Below are positions 24,220-35,896 of a stretch of 64,000 bases of DNA, in pieces. Position 1 is the first letter of the stretch. Each line of letters opens with the position of its first letter. The stretch comes from Ectobius pallidus (taxonomy: Eukaryota; Arthropoda; Insecta; Blattodea; Ectobiidae), in NCBI GenBank assembly GCA_964059195.1, contig CAXKWD010000013.1:24156611-24220610 (forward strand). The letters run 5' to 3'. The notes under the pieces were generated by a model. The model was not told where the DNA came from, did not search any database, and saw nothing but the letters and a program-made list of their open reading frames with translations. The translations under genes and the position numbers were made by a program.

Positions 24220-24310
24220 AGTGGAGAAGAAACATCATTCTTTCTTGTACGTTTCATTGTGTTCAATAAATAATTATTGAAGAAAAAATGTGGTGCGTTA
24301 CTTTCTGGGC

Positions 24311-25301
24311 TATCCTCGTAGAACTTCATGGTAGGTGTGACATCCTGGCGGCCAAGCCAATATGCTGGAATTTCGAGAAGTGTATTGTAGAGGCACTTTC
24401 GAAGTAATTTTGTAAAATATTTTATTTCGTACCATGTCGAATTCCCTTAAATTGAATAAATATAATAAAGCAAGCTGAAGATATAGGCAGACATACAGAT
24501 ACATGGACACAGTACAGAGCCAACCAATGAACAAAAAGATGGGGACCTATCATTCAACATACAAATAGCCCATTACACGGAGAATCGCGGAGAAACCTAG
24601 TTGTGAATTGTGAAAATCTAGGAGATATAACGGACGGATTTAAGAAATAAACGTACTTGGATATTTGTCTTCTCTAACAGAGAGACATCATTGTTTTTGT
24701 CCTTAGTTTTAAATATGTAACTAAATAAAGTACACATCATTTTGATAATAAAAACAAATTATAAGTTTATACTCAATTAAAAGAGAAGCAATTAAAATAT
24801 TGGGAAAAGTGGTGGAGGAGTCTGCAAAGTAATTGCAGTAACGCAAATTTTCATTTTCCGGATAGTTTGAAGAACGTAGAAGAGCGGATTTGATCGGGTA
24901 CGAACGAAACATTTTGACTAGAGCATTGTGGATTTACCAATTTTAAAACATCAAGAACATGATCATCTTCAGAGGCACACGTGACAATGACAAATATATA
25001 ATGATTTTTGTAATAAATAGGCTGCACTGAAATGTTACGTTACTTTTAAATGTTTTTAACGTTCCTTTTATAGACTAGAAATTCAAACAAGTTCACATTT
25101 GCGACTAGTAGCACCAGAACCGCTGAAATGATGTAGACAGAATTTCATCATTCAGTACCAAATAATTATGCAAGCGGTCTACTTACATTTGATAAGTTAC
25201 TAGGTGTTCCAGAACAACTGAAGTCAAATCCACTTACCTAGAAAGAAGAAAAACGCACACATTAGTGCTATAGAAAATTGGTTTTTCATTTATCTCGATG
25301 G
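24311..25301. other. Intergenic DNA, no gene seen
   Basis: AT-rich with short frames only, none with splice or domain support. Confidence 0.4.
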
Positions 25302-25303
25302 TA

Positions 25304-25682
25304 CTGTAATAAATACCTCGTTAATCCGGGTCCCTATAAGCTGGACTTCGATTATTCCGGCCAGGTAAAAATAACTCTTCAATCCAACTTCAGAAGTGAG
25401 TTTTGAGTCATGCAGAGCCAGTTCCGTCGGGCTTATCACCTTAATGTGGGGCTTGCATACGTATTTAATTGTATGTATAGCCTAGTACCGCATACAGTAC
25501 ATTCATATAAACTCTACTTAGGCCTTAGGTGTATTTTAAATACACCAAAATAATTGCGTATTTTTGCTATAAAAGAAGTTGGATTGCACTTTCTACTGTG
25601 TTTTTAGGTTTTCTGTTAATCCGGAGTTTCCTTAAACTGGTCAACTTATCTAGAATTAGTCTGGATTAGCGAGGATTTACTG
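25304..25682. mobile_element. Pogo/Tigger-type MITE
   Basis: The right end is the inverse of CAGTAAATCCTCGCTAATCC and the left end is a diverged CTGTAATAAATACCTCGTTA followed by ATCCGG. TA dinucleotides flank both. Ends of the form CAGTNAAnCCTCGnTAATCCGG are typical of Tigger-like pogo elements. No transposase remains in 379 bp. Confidence 0.7.
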
Positions 25683-25860
25683 TATTTATAATGTTAGTTA
25701 TATTTTCAATTAATGGATTATTATATAACTAAATAACTGTTAATTCACTTTTATGTATTTATTATAATAAAAGTGCTACCTAAATATTTAATTTTCCAAT
25801 CAGAATAAATATAAACAAGTATATGAATATTGTCATGTTTCGGCGTTACATCTACGGGTA

Positions 25861-26074
25861 AAGATCTCGCACGAAATCTCTGCCGATGACAACCGTTATT
25901 CGCTAGAGAGAGACATGCTATTGTGCGAGAGAGAAAGGTAGCTTGGCCTTTACAAATAGAAAGGGAGGTACTGTTGTGGGAGAGAGATAGGTAGCAGGCC
26001 AATCGACGCTAGTGTCCCCACGAAAACATAATGCAATGACGTAGGCAATCGGCACAGATTTCGTGCAGGATCTT
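25861..26074. mobile_element. 0.2-kb TA-target MITE, copy 1
   Basis: The terminal inverted repeat is AAGATCTCGCACGAAATC at the left and its complement at the right, flanked by TA (25859-25860, 26075-26076). The interior holds GCTAGAGAGAGACATGCTAT, a purine-rich GA tract and ACAAATAGAAAGGGAGG. Two further copies lie at 29.2 and 39.8 kb. Confidence 0.9.
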
Positions 26075-26806
26075 TACATGGATGATGAATACACCACAAA
26101 TCAATCAATCCTCGTGAAAACACGGAAGAAAAAACAATTACTTATCTTGTGGTTACCATCTCAACCCCTTTTCATCGTTCCCAAGACCCCTCTGACCCTT
26201 CAACACGAAAGCCTACACAGTCAACATAATTAAGAACGGCAGATATTGCTAAGTCGCAAGTTATTCACTCATGGATCAGACAATACACTACATCTGTTGG
26301 TTTCTTGTAGGTTAGCGGTTACACTAAGCTTTTAAATTGGTTAAGCAACAGAAAATGCCGGAATTTAGATAAGTGACCTATGTCAGTTGAGTGAACAAGA
26401 AAGGAGGACAATAATGGTTGGGATATTCAAGCGAAGCTGTAGGTCCTAGCCGCCTAACCAAAAGAACCGGATCTTATCTCACCTTCAGTACATACATAAA
26501 CCACCACCAGTACGATAATTGCAGAATGGGAGTACCAGTATGTAAGACCCCATATATTATTATGTTTTTCAAAGTCTGGGTTTGCATTTTATTTGCAGTT
26601 TTATATGAGCCATTTATACTAAGAGAAAAAAAAACATGCGGATACTTATTGACTTACCCTCGCATAACTAAAGTGAAGCAATTAAATCTAATTACCCATT
26701 ATGGATAACTGAAGAAAACTCTCTGATTATTCACTCCCATCTCTCTTTCCTTACCACTGCGAAGTATCTTTCATGTTGTTATTGACTTACATAAGCTAAG
26801 TGTTGA

Positions 26807-26847
<41 letters not shown>

Positions 26848-27515
26848 CAATGACAATCATAATAATAATAAGAATTAATACATATTGCCGTAATATTTAC
26901 AAGCCCACAAACACTGACCAGTAAAGTGATATTTCTTAATAGTAAGTATTCTGAAAATATTCATCAGTATTATGTAAAGACAGATCTACTCATTTTATCG
27001 CCGAATTGAAAATGCTTAATTCCTAATTACATAATATGACTTTCCAGCACAATATATAATTTAATTCCAACTTCGTTTAAAATCTGTTATTTATGTACAA
27101 GTGAATTCTTGAAAAAACCCATTCTTTCTTGAACTATATCCATTAGTTACACTGCAATGAAAAGAAATCAATGTCATTCTTTACATAATATCAAACGTTT
27201 ACTGTAAAATTACTTGGTAGTTCAACTTACTTAACAAAAAAAAAAAAAATATTACTGTTATATTACTATTATTATTATTACTACTACTATTTTAGTAATC
27301 GAATCTATAGTGTGGACTTTCCATTTCAAATGTGACTTAAGATAAATGCCGAAAAATTTAACAGTGTCGCCATAGTTATTTGAGGTAGCCTAAATCTTAT
27401 TAATGAATTATCCATTTTGGCTGTGTTTTAAGATAGACAATTTTTTTCAGCACCGATCACTGATACCAGAGCCAATATAATGCAACTGAGCTTCAACTGA
27501 TCGAGTATAAAAATA
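26075..27515. other. AT-rich DNA with short microsatellites, no gene seen
   Basis: An (ATA)n tract at about 26810-26870 and an imperfect ATT/ACT tract near 27258-27292. The 96-codon frame at 26418-26708 has no recognisable domain. Confidence 0.4.
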
Positions 27516-27523
27516 GATTACAC

Positions 27524-28657
27524 CAGGGGAAGTCAACTACGTCTTGTGATGACGTTTGTGGAGCAAGAGCATGCGGATCCCTTGTGTGTGACGTCAGCAA
27601 GAGCGCACGGTAGTAGGGGTGTTTAGAGTACGCTAGAGCTAGGTACTAGAGGACCTATTCACTTTAGCTCTGTGGGTAGAACAACTTCTGGTAGGAAATA
27701 CGGAGCATTTTTCAAAGTTATTGCAAGTATGCGATCCTGATAGTGTTCTCTCTGCAGAACATGTGTTAGTTCTGCAAAACATTCTTCTTCAGTTCGAATC
27801 GAGGTTTCAGGATGTGGAAAACCTTTCTCCAATGTTTAAAACTTTTTGCTACCCCATATTCAGTTAATGTCAAAGACGTTCCTTGCCGGTATCAGTTGGA
27901 ACTGCTAAACTTGCAATGCGACGATCTGTTAAAGGACAAATAGGCCTACGAACGTAAAGTGGTCTTGGGTAACTTTTACAGAAATTTCTCTGAAACCAGA
28001 TTCCCGAGACTTGCCGCACGAATATTATGTAATTTTGGATCGACATATGTGGCCGAACAATTTTTTTCACTAATGAAACGTGCAAAGCTCAAATCAAGAA
28101 GTACATTGTTAAATCACAACCTAAATGTAGTCTTCGATTAAATATTGCTCAAACATTACGTCCCAACATTGATAAACTTGTTAAAGAAAAAGAGACAGGG
28201 AAGTCAGAAAATTGTTACTGTAATCTTGTATCATCTAAGGTGCAGACGAGCTTGTATGGTAATTAATTCAGTTGATTTTTTTATCATTTTTACTGTAGTG
28301 AATTATGTTAATTCAAATGATAGTAGCCTATTGTCTGTTTTTGTCAAAGAACATAGATTTTGTGGAAAGGGAATTGTTCTCACAGAATAGAAAAATAGAA
28401 TTATTTATAATATGTTAAACTGCTGCGCTGTAATTAACCGATAAACTATCAAAAAAATCGATTGATGTTTCATTAACTCGGAAACACGTATTACGTAAGT
28501 TCTAACCCCCTAAATTCCCGCTGCCCGCAATACTAATCCCCCTCTCTTCCCCCCTGTTCACTGATGCCTACATTTCACATGCTCCTCGCAGAGATATAAC
28601 GCGAGCAGTGAGAGCAGAAAGCAGTGACGTCACAGAGCTAGCTTCTGTCTTCCCCTG
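27524..28657 (+). mobile_element. Decayed hAT transposon with transposase C-terminus
   Basis: The ends are CAGGGGAAGTCA and the inverse of CAGGGGAAGACA, flanked by a perfect 8-bp duplication GATTACAC (27516-27523, 28658-28665). It retains the 3' part of a transposase gene (see next entry) but only 1.1 kb in all, so most of the coding region is deleted. This is the only hAT copy here with recognisable coding sequence. Confidence 0.93.
27745..28212 (+). pseudogene. hAT transposase, C-terminal dimerisation region
   Basis: Three frames read in order: LQFESRFQDVENLSPMFKTF (about 27784-27850), then after a shift SVNVKDVPCRYQLELLNLQ and, past an in-frame TAG near 27940, the hAT dimerisation block RLAARILCNFGSTYVAEQFF followed by SLMKRAKLKSRSTLL; a last shift near 28130 leads to LRLNIAQTLRPNIDKLV. 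The FGSTYVxEQxFSxM..K...RS.L pattern is diagnostic of hAT C-terminal dimerisation (the type shared with GTF2IRD2/ZBED5-like domesticated proteins). With two shifts and a stop it is inactive. Confidence 0.88.
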
Positions 28658-29116
28658 GATTACACTAACAGCGTAGTCGTCAGCATATCTAAGTCTTCGT
28701 ACTAATGAATTTAAGTAAAAAATCACTGCTGAATGTAGATGTCTCACGCTGTACAGCAGGGAATATCTACGAATTGTTGGGTTTGAAGGCAGGTTGTATT
28801 GCAACTGTGGCAACAGAAAACCGCCATGAATCATTAATATCAGCTTCAGAGTTCAGTATACTAGTCTTCCACACAGCTACATTATCTCCCCCTGCATTTG
28901 TCATGGCACTCCACTGCAATCCAACAAGCTTCGTGTGTCTGAATTGTAAACCAAATGAAATCATCTTTCTGTGAGCTTGAGAATTGTTTTTACAACTAAA
29001 TACGTGGGTAGAAGAGCCATACTGCTCTGATTTCTCATTTTCATTTTTTCATTTATTAATGTAAAGAAAAAAATCCTCCATCGAATGGTGGAAGAACCAT
29101 AGAGCTTCAAGAGATA

Positions 29117-29812
29117 TAGGGCCTTTTCACACTGGGACACAAGTGACGGTCACCGGTAGAGATAAAGATCCCGCACGAAATCTGTGCCGATTGCCTACGT
29201 CATTGCAAGTGACTCGCTCCATGTGACATCACTCAACCGATGGCTACCTATCTCTCTCGCACAAGAGTACCTCCCTTTCTATTTGTGAAGGCCAAGCTAC
29301 CTCTCTCTCTCTCTCTCGCAAAATAGCATGTCTCTCTCTAGCGAGTAACGGTCGTCATCGGCACAGATTTCGTGCGAGATCTTTACATTAGTTTGAATTA
29401 GAGTTTTCATACTGGAGCACAGCAGTGACCCAACCAGTCGCAAGTGACGCTGCAGTGTCTCACCCCGAACACATGTGACGGTCACTGCCAGAGAAGCATT
29501 GCTTTTAATTGGAGTGACGGTCACAGCATTTACGGATTGCCAACACAGCAAAGTTGGAAAAAAAAACAGTTCTGTTGTATAGTCGAGCTCAGCGAAACTT
29601 GTTATACAGTCATGAGTTTAGATTCCATTAAAACAGAAAATTTTATAAGTTAAGTGGGATGTCGACCTGCTATTTGGGAAGTTAAAATCGATGACAACTT
29701 GTTTAATCATGCAGCTACTATTGGCAATAATAGCAGTGACCGTCACAAGTAACCCACATGTGTGTTCACTGCAATCACCGGTGACCGTCACAAGTGATTT
29801 TGTAACGCAAGA
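29117..29812. mobile_element. Element rich in GTGACSGTCAC palindromes, interrupted by a MITE
   Basis: The outer ends share TGACGGTCACCGGT in inverted orientation (near 29144 and 29775-29790). The 11-mer GTGACSGTCAC occurs at 29143, 29475, 29514, 29736 and 29781. A 0.2-kb MITE sits inside at 29165-29383. The superfamily is not clear; target duplications were not resolved and boundaries are approximate. No transposase is visible. Confidence 0.55.
29165..29383. mobile_element. 0.2-kb TA-target MITE, copy 2, nested
   Basis: Ends AAGATCCCGCACGAAATC and inverse, flanked by TA (29163-29164, 29384-29385). The interior is in the opposite orientation to copies 1 and 3 and has a (CT)n tract at about 29301-29325. 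It inserted into the GTGACSGTCAC element. Confidence 0.92.
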
Positions 29813-31617
29813 ATCTTAAAATGTTACATAAAAAATCAGGTTTATACTTTTTATCGGAGGAAATAGTTTTTTTTTGTCGTGTTATTATGTTTTCATTGGT
29901 CGCTGTATACTTTGTCATCATGGCAGCCTTCTTATGGGGGAAGTTTCTTAAATTAAATTAATCACAATTAATTAATGTCTCAGAAACAAATTGAGATACT
30001 GAACTGAAATTTGAAACTGTAACTTCGGTTCAGGTCTTAGTTACCAGAGTCAAATTTCAAGTTTACACCATAAATAGTTAAGAAAAAACTCTCACCACTT
30101 CTGCCATCCCTTAATCTGCGTAACGGTAGGCTATGTAAGTTACAAAAATGTAAGAAACATAATCGTACCAACGATTGCTTAAAAAATTATAAATATAATT
30201 CAATTTGTTTATGTTGTATTCTGTCATGGAAAATCTGATAAAATATTCAGTTACATTACCGGGACACCATTTCTTTCAAATACTTTACTGGAAAGGAAAT
30301 TTACTTTATAACACTTTCACGACGTTGAGCGCTTAAATTCCTGTATAGCTTGTAAATTGAGGGCTTATACATTTTTAAATCTATGAAGATCTATATAGGT
30401 ACCTGCATGGAATTCTAACTCCAATATCCCACTTGTAGGTGAGTAGATGCATGCAAACCAAGTTCTTCTGCACCCAACTCACAGGATCAAAGTGAAAGAT
30501 TGACATAGAAAATACTGAATTTATAGCTGTGGCTTAACGTTTGATGCCTTAGAAGCCGAGCAAGTAGCGCGGTAGTAACTACATCTCACCCCTTTGAAGA
30601 AAGATTTTAATTTTAAAAGTTAATTATATCCTAATCCTAGCATGTAGTCCCTGCAAGTACAAGCCTTTTTTTTTAATTTATCTCGTCGGTAAGTAAAACA
30701 AAACAAATCACAGTGAAACGAGAAGTATTCATGCCCGCTAACTCGGAAAAATGTTTCAATATTGTACCATTACATTATTAAATCGATTCGGCAGCCAGGT
30801 TCTCAAAGTATTATGCCAATCTCCTGGGGGACCGAGACTTTTATGGGAGGATATTCCATTACAGTACAGCAGTTGAGGGCCCTTAGAGCTCATTGGAAAG
30901 AGGTGGGAGCCCGGATAGGACATCTGTTCGAACCCGAATGTGAGTAGTCTATCTACTAAGTTGGGACAAAGAACTGGATAATGGTTAACTCAGAAGATAA
31001 TTTACTATTTGCAGAAAAGATAAAACAGTTAACTGTTATCGGATCACGTATTATTTGCATTTATCTGCTTTTTATGTATATTAACCATATACAGGTAATT
31101 ATTTACAGTTACTTATTATTCTCTGCGACTATATACTGCACGATTTCTGTGTTTCTCAGAAGGTCAATACCACATAAAAAGTTCCAGAAGCAGCCACATG
31201 ATTGCTTGTCCACTATGAAACATGACGAAATGTTTTCAACAAGCAACTTGTACTGGATCCGATGAATCAGGCTGAACTTACTATCAAATAATCCTTCTAT
31301 TAACATTTAATTGGATAACTAAAAATAATTCGATTTTGGTAAAAATGACGTCATTGTACAGTTATCTGGATAACTGGATAATTGTTAATTGGATAAAAGA
31401 TCATCGTTGTTTGAGGAATAATTTGTTCAATTAGCAATGAACTTTTATCCGCATAATCCGTTCATCCGTTTATCGCAAGAAGTTCTCGGATCCTACAGCC
31501 ATCTGAGAACTTTTATATTCGAATAATCTTACGAATGTTTATATTACTCGAGGACAGATTATTCGATTCTACCCATCACTAATTCCACTTGTTTTCCTGT
31601 AAACAATATAATTTCTG
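29813..31617. other. Mostly unassigned DNA; a hAT-like right end near 31582
   Basis: Near 31555-31582 the sequence ends ATTCGATTCTACCCATCACT, the inverse of a TAGTGATGGGTAGAATCGAA terminus typical of hAT MITEs; GGATAA repeats fill the preceding 250 bp. I could not match a left end (possibly near 30957) or a target duplication. The 61-codon frame at 30762-30947 is not convincing. Confidence 0.35.
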
Positions 31618-31842
31618 ACAGGTGGGAAGCCCATAGCCTCGGTGGCCAGTTAGAGGAAACTAAGTCATAACTTATAACTTGGACGTGAAATGGCTGTAAT
31701 TTAGGCTAAGGGTTCTTTTAAATGACGGAAATCTACGATAATGATTTTTACGTCCTGAAAAATCATTAACATAGGCCGGATTTGAATCCTCAACGTTGGT
31801 ATCCAGAGGCGTACGCTACTTCTGCACTGCCGAGGCAACCCT
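31618..31842 (-). mobile_element. tRNA-derived SINE, family D, diverged copy
   Basis: The minus-strand head lies at about 31780-31842 (B-box-like GGATTTGAATCC read on plus, TACCAACGTTGAGGATTC on minus); the body has GAGGAAACTAAG and TTGGACGTGA blocks shared with 43.8-44.1 kb in the same order. Confidence 0.7.
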
Positions 31843-32517
31843 AACATGGAGGATACTTAGAGACATGAATGTTTGTTGAAAGAAAGGGGTATTTTCGGTG
31901 TTAACGTCCTTCTGTGGACATTCGCGAAGTAAGTCATTTTGCAAAGTACTACGTTTGACTTTGATAAAAACTTCTGTTTTATTCACATTAATGCTTCAAT
32001 ATAACCCTGAGTAGTACAATCAAAATTATTATGAAACAATGAAAACAAATTTCAATATCACTGTTGAATGAATTGATACAGTTTGCCCTATGTAGGGATT
32101 ATCATAACTTTGTATCACAGTATCTGTGCTATTTTAATTTTCAATTTAACCTTACTCCACTGTTTATTATCATATTGTCCATGTCGCAACTCTAATCAGG
32201 AAAATATAAAAATAACTATTTGAAAAGAGAAGTGTCAACCACATTCCATGAAACGTGAAATCTGTTGCCTACCAATCGTTGCTGTCAATGAAGTTTCTAA
32301 AACTTTTCGGCTGTCATAAAGAGATAATGCTACTAAGAGAATAAAAATGAAATATGGTTACAATTACTATGATTTTAAGTAATAAATTCGTATAAATTTC
32401 GGAATATTTATCTTGTCGAAAGCGTATTTTACATGCATTTACATATCTCGTGAAATCAAGCAATTTCACGATATTTTATGGATATAATTTACTTATGAGT
32501 TATATTTTAGGCATCTA

Positions 32518-32711
32518 AAGTAAAGTGTTCCCTATTACAGGCCATGGAGGCCCAGAGGGTTCCAGGAGGTTGAGACTCCAAGATTTTAAGACATTCGGCA
32601 CATGAAGGTGGTAAGGTTGTCAGCCTTACGCACCGGCCGCCTTTTTACCCAGGATTGCTCCTGGTACTCATTTCTGTTAGAGGCCGAGTCGACCCCAGGG
32701 CCATAGTGCTA
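32518..32711 (-). mobile_element. SINE family B, 5'-truncated copy
   Basis: It has the same body as the 9.5-kb copy and lacks the tRNA head. The duplication ATTTTAGGCATCTA flanks it exactly at 32504-32517 and 32712-32725. The truncation point lies close to that of the 22.7-kb copy, both after GGGCCATARTGCT. Confidence 0.93.
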
Positions 32712-32725
32712 ATTTTAGGCATCTA

Positions 32726-33534
32726 TAAAGCTAAAGTGTTTTGCAGATGACAAACAGTTTGTCCTTCTTCTTGCTTAGATACGCGGTCCAATCAGAGACG
32801 GCGAGACGGAGGGAAGACTCTGACTGCTAGCGGCGCTTCGTAAGCTCGTACACGTCATTGGCGGTGAAGGAATCTGCTTCTCATTTGAAAAATAGTGTAA
32901 ATATGGCTAAAGAAAGCTGATTGGTAAAATTTCGCACATATAGCTTTTTCCACAAAATACGGTCCATGAAGATACTGAAAAAATTCCAGTGTGGTATTCG
33001 CCTTTGGCATGGAGAAATGCTAGTCAGAACCTTGGTCATGGGAATATTAGAAATACACTTCTTAATATGAAGTACTAGTTCTTGCTCTGACATACTCTCT
33101 TGCAGTCTTTTGTTCCCAGTTCTGCAATGTAATCTTGATAATGACGAGCGAACTGGCTGCAAGTAAGGGATTGCGAATATAGCACTATGGAAACACACTG
33201 GAGTGCTGCAGCTAAGCCTGTTCCCTCCAATCATGGGTTTTATTTTTCATTTATATCAAGTCACTTCAGCCTTAGCATATGACGTATAGGTTTACCTGTG
33301 CGTCTATTTCAAAATATGTATTTTACATTCTATGTTCAGTGTGAAGGGGAAATAAAAATATGAAATATGTCAGTGTCGGAGTGAGAGAGATACAAAAAGA
33401 GAAGAGAAGAGGAGAGGGGAGAAAGAGAGAGACGGACAGAGATGTAGTTAGAAAGAGTGCACCGGAGCAGGGGTGGGTTAGTGATTTATGGGCCTTAGTA
33501 CTCGATTAGTTACAAGCCCGACCGGATGTGGCGT
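32726..33534. other. Unassigned DNA before the (CT)n tract
   Basis: A 117-codon ATG frame on the minus strand (32881-33234) has no recognisable domain. Downstream, 33360-33440 is GA-rich. No terminal repeats found. Confidence 0.35.
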
Positions 33535-34076
<542 letters not shown>

Positions 34077-34238
34077 TGTCCAAACGTAATTTTTAAAGAT
34101 CCTGCGTTCTGGGATTTTAAATCACACTTTTTTCAGTTCTACATATGAAAATTGCCATGTCCAAACGTAATTTTTAAAGATCCTGCGTTCTGGGATTTTA
34201 AATCACACTTTTTTCAGTTCTAAATATGAAAATCGCCC
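34077..34238. repeat. 81-bp direct tandem duplication
   Basis: 34077-34157 is repeated at 34158-34238 with only a few changes; both contain CCAAACGTAATTTTTAAAGA and CTGGGATTTTAAATCACAC. Recent duplication, non-coding. Confidence 0.93.
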
Positions 34239-35289
34239 AGCCCTAAAAATCACTAATTCACTTACAATGTAATGTGATTAATGGAGACACGGAAATGAAG
34301 AAAGAGGAATGCATAAACCATGTTGCCAAAAGTGAAAGATAAAGACGTAAGTGCAACAGCTTAGAAGGAAAGTCTTAGAGAAGTGTCAAATCAAGATTCC
34401 TGAAATGCTTGCTAACTTTGATTGTTGCTTCCCGAAACTTCATTCATTTGCAAAATTTCAAGACTAAAATTGAAAGTATTAGGAAACTTTTCTCTAGAAT
34501 AGAATTTCGCTCATTGATTTCATTGTAAAAATATGCATGTCTGTTTTTATAACGGAAGTGAAAAATGTTTATTTTAAACGTACGGACTAACATATAAAAT
34601 TCGTTTTGGACAAATTGTGGAGCATGCATTTACAAAGTAAACGTAAAAACATGTTTGAATTCATATTTAAAAATAAATTTTAGTAAAACCCTGTATTGGA
34701 CTCTTCGTTTTGAAAATCTGGTTTCCAAATTAATTATATAACTTTTATTTGTTATGTTGAGATCTCTGTATACAAAAAAAATATATAGTCTACACGAAAT
34801 AGGGAAAAAGTACTTTCAAAACATACCATCCTCTCCCCTTGAAAATAGGTCATGTGTATACTAACGACCGGCTTCATCAAGTTATGTTATAATCAGACTT
34901 GACGAGTATGAAATAACTGTCAACCTTTAACATCCGTTTATGCAGATTCGAAATAGTGACAACAGTATTAATATCTTCTTGTTTAATGGTATCTAATTTT
35001 CCTTTATGTGGGATACCTTTTTCAGCAGGGAGACTCAATTCCATATTCGACGTTGGTGCCAAGTCAGTAGATGATCGTTAGCACTAATTGCTAGGAGTGT
35101 AATTTACACTTTTTGTTCAGGTATGAAAACGTATTCACACTTAGCTGACACCCATAGGAGACTGCTTCCTCTATTTAGTTGCAAATACGAGGATGAAGAA
35201 CTTCATGTAAGTTTGCAATTATCAAAAACTTGACAGGATTTTGTTCATAAAATGTGAAGTATTACTATATATTATTTCTTGCTTTATAC

Positions 35290-35536
35290 CAACCTTTTTG
35301 AACCCGAGGACCTCTAAAATGTCTAATAAAATTTACGGACCCCTAATTTTACACCCCATTTTTAAAAGAATTCTTAATATTTGGGGTATTAATTATAAGT
35401 CATTACCTATAACAAAATATGTGAAAAAATTGACTTCTTTACTTTCCACTTGCTTTATGATATTTTTTAAGTATGTCCATCTGCACTATCTTCGCGGACC
35501 ACCTGCGGTCCGCGGACCATAGGTTGAGAAACGCTG
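35290..35536. mobile_element. hAT MITE with a damaged left terminus
   Basis: The right end is the inverse of CAGCGTTTCTCAACCT, the classic hAT terminus; just inside it is CGGTCCGCGGACC. The left end begins C-AACCTTTTTGAACCCG, as if about ten bases (AGCGTTTCTC) were deleted. The 8-bp duplication CTTTATAC is intact at 35282-35289 and 35537-35544. Confidence 0.85.
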
Positions 35537-35548
35537 CTTTATACTATA

Positions 35549-35783
35549 AGTTACTCCTCTGGGTCGCGAGCGACCCCTGGGGATCCCATAAGGGGATATT
35601 CACAGCGGATTTGTTACCGGGGTGCGCCAGTCCCCTACCGACTAAAACCTAAGGACACATACACACACCCAGTCCTGAACCCGGGAAAGAAATTTTTCAC
35701 TACTGAAAAATCCCCAACCCGGCCGGGAATCGAACCCGGGCCGCCGGAGGAGGAGCGCTACCGACTCACCCACGGCGGCGGAC
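35549..35783 (-). mobile_element. tRNA-derived SINE, family E
   Basis: The minus-strand head (about 35715-35783) reads GTGGGTGAGTCGGTAGCGCT with B box GGGTTCGATTCCCGG; the body ends in GTCGCTCGCGACCCAGAGG. A 13-bp duplication GCTTTATACTATA flanks it at 35536-35548 and 35784-35796. The SINE landed in the right-hand target duplication of the neighbouring hAT element, so it is younger. Confidence 0.93.
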
Positions 35784-35792
35784 GCTTTATAC

Positions 35793-35896
35793 TATACCTC
35801 TAGCAAATAAGGAGGGCGGCTGGAAGCATGGAGAGTGCGTGAGTATAAGGGGATTTACCTGGTTTCCAGCCGTCCTCCTTATTTGCTAGAGGTATA
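35793..35896. repeat. 104-bp hairpin with 33-bp arms
   Basis: Arms 35793-35825 and 35864-35896 are inverted with one mismatch (TATACCTCTAGCAAATAAGG then AGGRCGGCTGGAA). The 38-base spacer is unpaired. It may be a very short MITE or a small-RNA precursor; size and stem are compatible with both. Confidence 0.9.

Larger units (their letters stand above)
23613..24310. mobile_element. Mirrored, internally deleted mariner-like element
   Basis: The terminal repeats are GCCCAGAAAGTAATGCACCA at 23613 and its inverse ending at 24310. The left arm (about 24050 down to 23613, minus strand) encodes, with frameshifts, LLKRFEAEGEAFLSRIV, then the mariner first catalytic-Asp motif TGDETWVHHFEPE, then a deletion junction AGKVIRTVQKWLR into the transposase C-terminus (GIHALVSRWRKAIERDGDYV). 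The right arm (about 24052-24310, plus strand) starts at KKKFKAT, has the same junction, and ends at the same C-terminus. So both outer ends are transposase 3' ends. It cannot encode a functional transposase. Read-through RNA would fold into a hairpin. Confidence 0.85.

Noticed and set aside
32881..33234. 117-codon ATG frame on the minus strand
   Set aside because: No recognisable domain; the overlapping frame is equally plausible, so I do not call a gene.
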